Below are positions 1 through 7,553 of a DNA stretch of 13,063 bases, piece after piece. Positions within the stretch are counted from its first letter, which is position 1. Each line of letters begins with the position of its first letter. Source of the stretch: Cudoniella acicularis (Eukaryota; Ascomycota; Leotiomycetes; Helotiales; Helotiaceae); NCBI GenBank assembly GCA_013054445.1, contig JAAMPI010001560.1, positions 1 through 13,063 on the forward strand, written 5' to 3'. The notes under the pieces were generated by a model. It did not search any database. It saw only the letters and a program-made list of their open reading frames with translations, and was not told the origin of the DNA. A program made the position numbers and the translations under genes.

Positions 1-95
1 TAAGCCCCTCCTCTAAAGCTTAGCTACCGTAAGAAGACGAACAACGACAGACGCCTTAAGCCCCTCCTCTAAAGCCTAGCTGTCATACGAAGACG
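1..95 (+). repeat. Imperfect tandem duplication, 56-bp period, near the element's 5' coding end
   Basis: Positions 1-39 and 57-95 are near-identical: both begin TAAGCCCCTCCTCTAAAGC and both end with an AAGACG segment. The offset is 56 bp, which is not a multiple of three, so the two copies would be read in different frames. That suggests untranslated leader or an out-of-frame duplication at the start of gag. The first copy may extend beyond the window edge. Confidence 0.7.
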
Positions 96-299
96 ATAGA
101 AGAAGACATCCCCTAACAGCCCTAAGCTCTATAATAGCTATTAGATTTGCTTAATAAGTAATCTAACTAGATAGCTATAATAGTAGACAAGCTAGATAAC
201 TTAACGTCCTAACAAAACTCTCCTGGCCTATTAACTCCGACTACCCCGAGCGGAGACACTTCTCTTTAGCTTCCTACGGCCTAGACAACGCTCGTACGA

Positions 300-1061
300 A
301 GACCTAAGGTAGTACTACTAGATATAACGAAGTACGACGGCCTAGATAAGGTATTATACCCCTAGTTCGCAGGCTCTTTACGAGCTAAGCTCGAAATCGA
401 TAGAGAAGCAATTAGAGGCGAACGAGAAAGGGTTTAGTACGGCTTCGGACGATTAAAGGGAGAGGGAGTAAGCCGGGTTTTTCCTTAGATAGAACACGTA
501 TAACGTACGAACAATCTTACGGTTACGGCTCTTTTCTAACAAATAGATATCGCGTTCCGAGACCCTCGTACATAAGAAAAAGCCTTAGCCAAGATCAACA
601 AGACTAAGCAAGGCACAATCCCGTACGGGGAATTCCTGACCGAGTTCGACCGGTTGCTCTTAGAAGCAGATAGATAGGGATAGCCAGACAACGTTAAAAA
701 GGGATATCTTAAAGCGGCTATCTCGATATCATTACTTATAGCCATAGTAGGTACACGTAAGGCTACTACGTACGAAGAGTATTATAGCCAACTAAGGATA
801 ACGTCCGACTAATTAGACGAAGTCAAAGAAAAGAAAGGTAGTTTCGGGCGGAAGTAGAGCAATCGTACGGATACTCTAACCCGAGCTAAGAGCCTAGCTA
901 GTGACACGATAGACTAGGAACCGACGACGAGCGCTTCGGCTACTCGTACGAGGCCAAGAGAACCCCGATAGGCCTCCGACGAAGAGATCGATCGGAGAAG
1001 ACAAGAAGGCCTCTGTTTAAGGTATAGCGATACGAACTATAGGGTTCGCGAGTATAGAGCG
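300..1061 (+). pseudogene. Gag portion: capsid region and ruined CCHC zinc knuckle
   Basis: The capsid-like region is readable around 552-810, with the frame giving FRDPR, then ALAKIN, GEFLTEFDRLLLEA and KKGYLKAAIS, a pattern I recognise from fungal Ty3/gypsy Gag proteins. The zinc knuckle lies at 1014-1055. The spacing of a CX2CX4HX4C knuckle is kept, but only the first Cys (1014-1016) remains; the second Cys, the His and the last Cys are all Tyr codons (1023-1025, 1038-1040, 1053-1055). TGC/TGT and CAC/CAT all become TAC/TAT under CpA/TpG to TpA change, so this is the expected RIP outcome. A basic and acidic linker follows to about 1230. Confidence 0.85.
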
Positions 1062-1289
1062 AAGCTTACGACAAAGGAGGAGTCTCGTACGAAGCCGATC
1101 CGAGTAGCTCCCGTCGAGAAGAAGATAAAGAAAGGGAAGGTATTAGCCCGACCTAAGAAGAAGAAGAGGACAGAGGATGACGATAACGACGAAGTCGTCA
1201 CGAGCTCGGACAAGAGCTCGAGAAAAGAATAGCTTCTAGTAAAAGACGTCGCTAGAAGCGTACGAAGAAGATTGTTATAATAGAAGAAT

Positions 1290-1660
1290 AGCTTAAGTTT
1301 TAAAAGTCTATAGATAGTCCCCCTTTTTTTTATCTCTACTTTAATTAATAGAAATTGCTTTATAAAGACATTAGTAGACATAGGGTGCTTGTCGTACGGA
1401 CTTATTAACTCTCGCTTTACTACTAAACATCAACTCGAACGTATTCCTTTAAAGAAACGCCGACGCCTCGTCGGATTTAAATCCTAATCGAAAAGTTACG
1501 TTACGGAAGTCGCTACTATAATAATAGATATCGACGGCTATCTCGAAAGTAAGGCCTATTTCTATATTGTCCCTAGACTAGCGTCGTACGACCTAATTCT
1601 CGGACTATTATAGATAGCCAAGTAAGATATACGACTAAACGCCCCCCGATCGGAAATAAA
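1290..1660 (+). pseudogene. Aspartic protease portion of Pol
   Basis: The frame gives LVDIGC at 1371-1388. Retroviral-type aspartic proteases have D-T/S-G at this place, and here the middle codon is ATA (Ile, 1380-1382), consistent with an ACA to ATA change at a CpA. Downstream the frame reads DLILGLL followed by a stop and IAK (about 1589-1620), matching the second conserved hydrophobic-hydrophobic-G strand of this protease family followed by a lost Trp. The catalytic Asp codon survives, but the motif and frame are broken, so the enzyme cannot be made. Confidence 0.8.
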
Positions 1661-1959
1661 GATTATGTCTACCGGAACGACTATACGGAACTACGTTACT
1701 AAAGCCCCGTACGACCTAGACTACGTCGCTGTCTCGGCTATAGAGTTTAACAGACTGTCTTCGAAGAAAGTATACGGTAAGACAGAGGTGTTCGTAGCTA
1801 GCCTTACGGATATTATAAAGGCATTACGGACAAAGACTAAGACCGACCCTTATACGAAGCTGCCGAAGTAATACTACGAATTTCTAGACGTTTTTAGCTA
1901 AGAGTAAGCCGATAAGCTCCCTCTATTACGCGGAAAAGGGATTGACTACGGAATTAAAC

Positions 1960-3260
1960 TCGAGAAGTAAGATAAAAAAGATCTTAAAATATCGTAAGGT
2001 CCTTTTTATAATATGTTACGAGATAAGCTCTTAGTCTTACGAAAGACTCTTACTAAATACTTAGACAAGGGTTTTATACGAGTTAGTAATTCGCTAGCTA
2101 TAGCCCTAATACTATTCGTACGGAAGCTAGGAGGCGGATTACGATTTTATATCGATTATCGTGGTTTAAATAAAATTATACGTAAGGACCGTTACCCGCT
2201 ACTATTAATTTATAAGACACTCTAAAGCATCGGACGAGTAAAATAGTTCTCGAAGCTAGACGTGATTACTGCCTTTTATAAGATACGGATCGCCGAAGGG
2301 AACGAATAGATAACGGCTTTTCGTACGAGATACGGGTTATTCGAGTAGATAGTAATACCTTTCGGTCTAGCCAATACTCTAAGCACTTTCTAACGGTATA
2401 TTAACTAGGCCTTACGCGACTATCTAGACGACTTCTACTTAGCGTACGTAGACGATATACTAATCTATACCGATAGCTCTCTAGACGAATATCGGGTATA
2501 CGTACGAAAAGTTATATTAAGATTACGCGAGGCCGGCCTCTAGCTAGATATTAACAAGTATAAATTCGAGGTTAAGACGACTAAGTACCTCGGGTTTATA
2601 ATCGAAGCTAGTAAGGGTATAAGTATAGATCTAGCTAAAGTGTCCGCAATTCTAGAATAGGAACCGCTATCTACGGCTACGGGCGTACGAAGCTTTCTAG
2701 GATTTGCGAATTTCTATCGGACGTTTATTAGAAATTACTCGGACCTAGTAATACCCTTGACTTAACTTACTTATAAGGATAAGACGTTCGTCTAGACGAA
2801 AGAATATAATACTACGTTCGTACGGCTAAAGAAGATGTTTACGGATGCCCTTATACTCGTACGATTCGACCCTAACCGAGAGACAATTATAGAAACGGAT
2901 TCTTCTAGATAGTATATTAGCGGAACTCTAATATAATTATAAGAGAACTAAATGTTTTATCCCTATACCTTTTTCTCGAAAAAGAATTCTCCGGCCGAAT
3001 ATAACTACGAAATCTACGACAAGGAAATACTCGTAATCGTACGATGCCTAGAAGAATAGGACATAGACTTACGAAGCGTTAAGGAATTCGAGATTCGTAC
3101 GGACTATAAGAACCTCGAATACTTTATAACGGCCTAAAAACTAATAGAACGATAAATACGATAGTCTCTTATACTCTCTCGATATAACTTTAAGATTAAG
3201 TATATCTTAGGCAAGACGAACGAACGCGCCGATATACTCTCTAGAAGAGAGTAAGACATA
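1960..3260 (+). pseudogene. Reverse transcriptase and RNase H portion of Pol
   Basis: Diagnostic RT blocks in frame are RFYIDYRGLN (about 2142-2171), KDRYPL, FSKLDVITAFYKIRIAEG, FRTRYGLFE, PFGLAN, and the catalytic box AYVDDILIY, whose Y-V-D-D codons at 2445-2456 are intact. [11 protein letters not shown] and SDLVIPLT (about 2697-2760) mark the RT-RNase H connection. RNase H follows, with the ETDSS motif at 2892-2906, [18 protein letters not shown], and LEYF. Stops fall where relatives have Trp or Gln, for example in the blocks ending at 2249, 2311 and 2349. Two stretches are still open for about 70 codons (1665-1871 and 2013-2225), but these are fragments of this one frame and not genes. Confidence 0.93.
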
Positions 3261-3479
3261 CTAAAAAGAGCCTTAGACGAAAGAGTAGAATACCGTACGA
3301 TCTAATTACTAAAGCCGTAAACTCTCCGTAACTTGCCCCTAGACTCGATCTAAGCCTCGCTAGTATAAGCCTACCCTAATAAAGACGCACCGGTACTAGC
3401 TCCCGTAGACGACGTTCCTATCGTTCGATCGGAGCTAGAGTAGTTATAGCATGATATACGATTAGAAGACGAATCGTAC

Positions 3480-4720
3480 GAACGAATAGTCGAGTATATA
3501 CGCGAGAAAAAGAGGGTATTCCCGACTAAACTAAAGCTTAAGGTTTCGATGTCTAAATGCTTACTATCACCGGCTAGCCACTTAATATTTCGAGAAAGGC
3601 TATAGGTCCCCGAGATAGAACCCTTACGTACGAAGATAATCTAAGACGTCTACGACTTAAAGACTTGCGGCTACCTAGGAAGAGACAATACGGCAGCGAT
3701 TATAGCTCGACAATTCTTCTAGCCGAATATATATCTCGATATTCGAAGGTTCGTACGGAATTATAACACTTACGGAGCTGTCAACGCGTAGAAGGACCGT
3801 CGGTAAGGGTTCTTAAAGCCGCTCCCTATACCGGACCGTATATAGTCTAAGATTTCGATCGACTTTATAGTAGACCTCCCTACGAGCTAAGGACGTACGA
3901 ACATCGTAGTGGTTATAGACAGGCTAGGTAAAAGAGTCCGGTTTAAGGGATTAAAAGATATTACGGCTAAGACTATAGCTAAGTAGTTCGTACGAAACTA
4001 CTACCTATAGTATTACCTGTCTAAAGCAATTGTTTCGGATCGAGGAACCTAGTTTATAGGTATGTTTTAGACACGAGTTTACTAACTCCTAGGAATCGTA
4101 CGAAGGTTATCGATAGTATATCACCCTAAAACGGATAGGGCCACGGAAAAGATAAATTCTACTATAAAAGTATACCTTCGTACGTTCTATAATCACGCCT
4201 AAGACGATTAGTACGACGCCCTCCCTTCGGCCTAATTGGCTATAATAGGACGAGACGTAGCTTCGACGGGAATAAGCCCGTTCTTCCTCGAGTATAGCTA
4301 TAATATCGAACCCCTAGACCTCTAATTAGAACCCTCGACTCCCTCTACGTATACGTCGCCAATCGAACGAGTAGATAAACTCGTACGGAAGTTATAACAA
4401 GGCCGTGAATAGGCACAAACAGTAATAGCTAAAGCCTAGTAAGTTTAAGAAGATTCGACGAACCGGAAACGCTCTTAAGCTCCTAGCTTCTAAGTAGGAG
4501 ATAAGGTCTGGTTAAACCTTAAGAACATCCGTACGGACCGGCCAAGTAAGACACTCGACGTACGAAACGCTAAGTATACGGTCATAGAGGTCATCGGTTC
4601 CTATAGCTACCGGTTAGACACTCCCCCGGGCATCTCGAACGTGTTCTATAGCCAGCTTCTTCGCCTCGCAAACGACGATCCGCTTCTAAGCCAAGTACGA
4701 ACGGATAACCAACCAGCTCC
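3480..4720 (+). pseudogene. Integrase portion of Pol
   Basis: The N-terminal HHCC finger is recognisable by GRDNTAAIIARQFF and NIYLDIRRFVRN (about 3680-3760). The His in the G-H-L-G-R position is Tyr (3672-3674) and both Cys of the C-X2-C are Tyr (3762-3764, 3771-3773). The catalytic core shows SIDFIVDLP (about 3856), IVSDRGT (about 4032) and YHPKTDRATEKIN (about 4119), giving the D, D and E of the DDE triad, all still encoded. The C-terminal part contains GDKVWLNLKNIRTDRPSK (about 4497-4552) and RLDTPPGISNVFYSQLLR, typical of Ty3/gypsy integrase before the chromodomain. Confidence 0.92.
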
Positions 4721-4736
4721 TCGTATCGTATAAGGC

Positions 4737-4890
4737 GATATCGAGTATAAAGTAGAGAAGATCCTAGACGAGAAGCTCGTACGAAGGAAAAGGAAACTGC
4801 TTGTCAAATAGACAGGCTATACACGCCTAACATAGGAACCAGAAGACGCCTTCTAGGATACGGCCGCACTAGAGGCATAGGAAGCTACGG
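4737..4890 (+). pseudogene. Integrase C-terminal chromodomain
   Basis: In frame the sequence reads EYKVEKILDEKLVRRK, then LLVK followed by a stop, TGYTRLT, a stop and EPEDAF. This is the chromodomain pattern: beta strand, basic stretch, VKW-x-GY and TWEP. Both Trp positions (VKW and TWEP) are now TAG, so aromatic-cage residues are lost. In chromoviruses this domain is known to steer integration towards heterochromatin marked by H3K9 methylation. That role applies to the family and not to this dead copy. Confidence 0.85.
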
Positions 4891-4947
4891 AACGACGGAC
4901 AATCGACGGAGGGCCACGGACGAGACGTAAGAAACGTCGTACGAAGT

Positions 4948-4961
4948 GAGAAGGGGGGTAT
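4948..4961 (+). other. Polypurine tract (plus-strand priming site)
   Basis: GAGAAGGGGGG followed by TAT sits directly against the first base of the 3' LTR and overlaps the final TGA codon of gag-pol. In LTR retrotransposons the purine-rich tract at this position resists RNase H and primes plus-strand DNA synthesis. Position and composition both fit. Confidence 0.85.
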
Positions 4962-5181
4962 TGTGATAGGTTAAACCTAATGATGGCTACACTACTAGAC
5001 TAGTATAGCCTCACGTGGTTACGCGACTTAGCACGTGAGTGCGCGGACCACTATACGAACTGACGTAAGCCCCTATTAAAAGTCACGTCTCGTACGAAGA
5101 AGAACCTCTTTCCTCTTTAGTTAATTCTTCTTATAATATAATCAGGTTCTTACTTTGACTTATTATATCTAACCCGTGACA
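4962..5181 (+). repeat. 3' long terminal repeat, 220 bp
   Basis: It begins TGTGATAGG immediately after the polypurine tract and ends CCCGTGACA, giving the standard 5'-TGT...ACA-3' LTR ends. It contains a TATA-like TATTAAA at 5074-5080, two CACGTG palindromes (5012-5017 and 5032-5037), a CRE-like TGACGTAA near 5061 and one CGTACG (5091-5096). RIP is visible but milder than in the coding part, as CpA and TpG survive in both CACGTG sites. The boundaries are inferred from one copy only, because the 5' LTR is outside the window. Confidence 0.85.
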
Positions 5182-5358
5182 ATAAGGAAATCCCTTTACT
5201 TATATAGATCCTTTTTCCTACTAGTCGACTTCGTCGGTTTACTTAGGTTATATAACTCGTCACGTGACCCTTATAACTTAGGACCCTAGTTCTCTATACT
5301 ATTTCTATTAGTCGTAGCCGAGCCTTAGGCCTAGGCCTATACNTNTTANAGCTCTNCA
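5182..5358. other. RIP-like repeat remnant flanking the retrotransposon, ending in ambiguous bases
   Basis: The sequence after the LTR is TpA-rich and CpA/TpG-poor like the element, with CCTTAGGCCTAGGCCTAT at its right end, but no domain or LTR can be read. It is probably an older repeat into which the retroelement inserted. Ambiguous bases occur at 5343, 5345, 5349 and 5356, exactly where the composition changes, so an assembly problem at this junction is possible. Confidence 0.45.
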
Positions 5359-5622
5359 AAGGCACGAGAGGCCTGACGTCACGTGGGGACGTATTTGCAA
5401 GAAGGTGCTGTATTACGAAGAAACTAAGCTAAGGAGAGAAGAAGGAAGAGGTGGCCCTGAAGGGGCCTTATATACAGGAGGTGAGTTCCGCTAAGCGAGT
5501 ACACGTGATAAGGGGCCAGGGGGACGCATCGCAGGCAAGGAGGGCGCGTCAGGTAAGGGGGACGCGTCAGACTAGGTCTGTAACATACGTGCTCTTATAA
5601 ATCGACAAATTACTCTATGATA
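5359..5622. other. GC-richer intergenic stretch without a gene, with a three-copy GGGGGACGCGTC repeat
   Basis: No coding frame is apparent. The stretch carries CACGTG at 5380-5385 and 5502-5507, and a CTAAGCGAG motif at 5491-5499. Three related direct repeats GGGGGACGCATC (5519-5530), GGAGGGCGCGTC (5539-5550) and GGGGGACGCGTC (5557-5568) are spaced 20 and 18 bp apart. The composition is not RIP-like. It could be promoter sequence of a lost gene or an unrecognised repeat. Confidence 0.4.
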
Positions 5623-6035
5623 CTATCCCTCCCCTGGTTCAGATGTTATTTTGCCACTTTCTTGCCACTATTGCGATACCGTCCAGCACCCCACTTGTCT
5701 CTCCACCATAGCACCTGATTACTGCCCCAGAGTCACCTACAAAGGCAATCCTGACATAATTGAAGCTATTCTTGCGATTCCTTTTGCCCTGTAATCGTAT
5801 AATTAAAACTCAAATAAACATTATTCCTTCGATAGGATCCTTTACTAAAAAGACAGCTTCTTCTCTACCTTCTTTTCCGCGCTTTATAGTAGCTGGAAAA
5901 CTAATGATATATAGCCCCTATATACCAGCTATAGTGGTGAAGAGGCAGACAGTGGAATCACAAGTGGAGTGCTTCAAGAAGTGATAAAGTGGTAACCAAA
6001 GTGGCGAAATAACATCTGAACCAGGGGGGGGATAG
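5623..6035. mobile_element. Non-autonomous DNA transposon (MITE-like), 413 bp, 84-bp terminal inverted repeats, TA flanks
   Basis: CTATCCCTCCCCTGGTTCAG at 5623 is the reverse complement of the right end, which stops at GGGGATAG (6035), with one mismatch in these 20 bases. The match continues through GATGTTATTT and GCCACTTT, then weakens, then recurs at 5686-5706 against 5952-5972 (GCACYCCACTTGT...CCAC), so both terminal repeats span 84 bp (5623-5706 and 5952-6035). TA lies directly outside both ends (5621-5622 and 6036-6037), as expected for a Tc1/mariner-type target duplication. The inside has no transposase; a 74-codon frame at 5760-5984 runs into the right repeat and looks spurious. It is probably mobilised by a transposase elsewhere. 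Confidence 0.85.
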
Positions 6036-6899
6036 TATTTATAGCGATTAGCTCAAGGGCTAGTATTACATGAATACTAAATTAAGTAAACGTTGTCGAT
6101 AAGAGGCTAGAATTGCTTATAATTAGCTATACTAAGCGAGAAGGGTATTAGAAGCGTAAAAAGGATATTCCGTACGTCTGTAACGCTACGTGAGAGCGCT
6201 TGTAGGGAATCTATAGTGCCTTGGATACTTAAGAAGACTGTACGGGTGTATGCACTTAAATGATTAGTCAGACCGAAGTCGGAAGGCGGTGTGCGGAGAA
6301 TGTTTCGGCCGCTCCGGTACTAGGCTGTATTAGGTAATCGCATGCGATATATAGCGCTGTATAACTTGATTAGTGTATGCAGAATTGATGCCCTTCTAAG
6401 CGTACCCTTATCTTCCTTAACTCCCATGGTACTTCCGATAAAGCGGCCCTGCTGGCCTTTCCGAAGAGAAACAGCTTTCCTTACATTAGAATTGGCGTCC
6501 ATGCTAGGCCATTTTTGGGGCATTATTGAGGTTAGGAAGAAAAGATTTGGATAGTTGTACCGCTTACATATTTTGGGAGGCGCTCCAAAATGTAGCCCAC
6601 TTAGCCTGTTGTACAGTTAGTGCATTAGTATAAGCCACACCCGCAACTGGAAGGTTTGTGAGCGCACAGCCGCGTGAGGCTCTCGAAGTCAACGTTGAGA
6701 CGACTTCTGTTTGACGCTTGCGCACAGATACTGTGCCACCAATGCCAGACGCTTTTAAGTGGTGGAAAAGTCATGCAGTTATGATCCCTGCTGTCAGGCT
6801 TTCCGCTTCCAGAAATACAGCCTGCTGGCTAAAGTCTTCAGGGGCTGAAGTTTGTGCAAAAGGTGGCTGGGCTTGACGCAAGATTCTTACTCTAAAGGA
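6036..6899. other. Intergenic, no supported gene
   Basis: Overlapping open frames of about 70 codons occur on both strands at 6320-6554, but neither shows a domain, a spliceable continuation or a clear start context, so I do not call a gene. Visible structure is a perfect 12-bp palindrome ATCGCATGCGAT (6337-6348), a CTAAGCGAG motif (6132-6140), the only CGTACG outside the retroelement (6171-6176) and a small hairpin ATTTTGGGAGGCGCTCCAAAAT near 6578. Confidence 0.5.
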
Positions 6900-6906
6900 T
6901 ATAAAT
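6900..6906 (+). promoter_or_regulatory. TATA box for the 6976 gene
   Basis: TATAAAT lies 70 bp upstream of the ATG at 6976, with a pyrimidine-rich CACCTCTTCCC leader between them. Spacing and sequence suit a fungal core promoter. The inference rests on position only. Confidence 0.5.
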
Positions 6907-6975
6907 TCTCTCGATGCCAATTCACCTCTTCCCAGCATTAAAAATCCTCTTGTTAAAATAGAAAGGCTTTACACT

Positions 6976-7524
6976 ATGGCTTCCAACACACCAAATACAA
7001 TTACCTGTTGCTCCGGTGAAGAAGACTCTGTTCCTGATGAGGCCGACTTGATGGGATCTAAAACCTCCGAAATTAACGGCATCATTTCATGATACAAGGA
7101 GGACATGCTTGAAGGAATGGACGCAGCCGACGCCTGGAGGAGGCACGACCTAGTCACCCAATGGTACGAATGGTGTGATCACCAATACCCTGGTACCAAG
7201 TTGCTCGATTGGTCAGACATAGCGTTAGCAGCTGGTGAAGATGTTGACATTAGACTGCTGATAAGGGGGCACTCGCTTGCTGGTTATGCAATTTTGCTCT
7301 TTCTTGAAGCTTGCTACGCTGTGGACAAGGCTCTCTGTGGCACGGACGCAGAGGCTCTTGCAAAGGTGAAAATGTGGCATATGCCACAAGAAATGAGGGT
7401 GTACAAGTATCTTTTGTCTGAGAAAATGATGTGGTGGTGGGCAAACGAGCTAGCTGAACTTGAAACGAGATCAAGTCTCCATTTTCGAATCGAGTATCAC
7501 TCTCCTGGCGAATCAGAGACCTGA
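6976..7524 (+). pseudogene. Unrecognised soluble protein, reading frame broken by one TGA
   Basis: From ATG at 6976 (context CACTATGGCT, favourable, with a TATA box 70 bp upstream) the frame runs 182 codons to TGA 7522-7524, broken only by a TGA at codon 39 (7090-7092). The residues around it read EINGIIS, stop, YKEDMLEGMD, so a single change (plausibly Trp TGG to TGA) explains it. An ATG at 7105 gives an uninterrupted 139-residue product. The protein is rich in Trp and acidic residues, with WRRHDLVTQWYEW, LLDWSDIALAAGEDVDIRLL and IRGHSLAGYAILLFLEA; I assign no family. No intron keeping the frame and removing the stop was found. The next gene starts 30 bp downstream in another frame, so both could be halves of one gene split by a frameshift. 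A sequencing error at 7092 is also possible. Confidence 0.5.
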
Positions 7525-7553
7525 GCGCATGTCTCGGGAGGTTAGAGGTCGTA

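Larger units (their letters stand above)
1..4949 (+). pseudogene. gag-pol polyprotein of the chromovirus, riddled with RIP stops
   Basis: A single frame (codon starts at multiples of three) can be followed from Gag (codons readable from about 300) through zinc knuckle, protease, RT, RNase H, integrase and chromodomain to a TGA at 4947-4949. I found no indel: every landmark checked (552, 711, 1014, 1377, 2442, 2892, 3672, 3753, 4494, 4737) is in the same frame. Dozens of internal TAG/TAA codons interrupt it, explained by TGG to TAG and CAA/CAG to TAA/TAG changes; I saw no internal TGA. The intact relative would make Gag-Pol as one fused frame, or the ancestral frameshift site lies where it cannot be seen. 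The true start codon is not identifiable. Sub-domains are listed separately. Confidence 0.93.
1..5181 (+). mobile_element. Ty3/gypsy chromovirus retrotransposon, RIP-degraded, 5' end outside the window
   Basis: The order of recognisable parts is Gag, protease, reverse transcriptase, RNase H, integrase, chromodomain, polypurine tract and 3' LTR, which is the Ty3/gypsy order (integrase after RNase H). The C-terminal chromodomain places it among chromoviruses. CpA and TpG are strongly depleted and TpA enriched while CpG is common, so mutation has targeted CpA and not CpG, as known for fungal repeat-induced point mutation. Internal stops are TAG or TAA at positions where the family has Trp or Gln. 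The 5' LTR and primer-binding site are not in the window, so target-site duplication cannot be confirmed; the five bases after the 3' LTR are ATAAG. The element cannot encode active proteins. Confidence 0.95.

Noticed and set aside
1037..1381. 114-codon minus-strand open frame
   Set aside because: It is antisense to the Gag-protease linker of the retroelement; Ser/Phe/Leu-rich, as expected from the complement of a Lys/Glu-rich RIPed stretch.
5760..5984. 74-codon plus-strand frame in the MITE-like element
   Set aside because: It runs into the right inverted repeat, shows no transposase motif, and is surrounded by AT-rich sequence that easily leaves frames open.
6320..6554. Overlapping 67- and 70-codon frames on opposite strands
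   Set aside because: No domain, start context or splice continuation favours either; kept as unassigned intergenic DNA.
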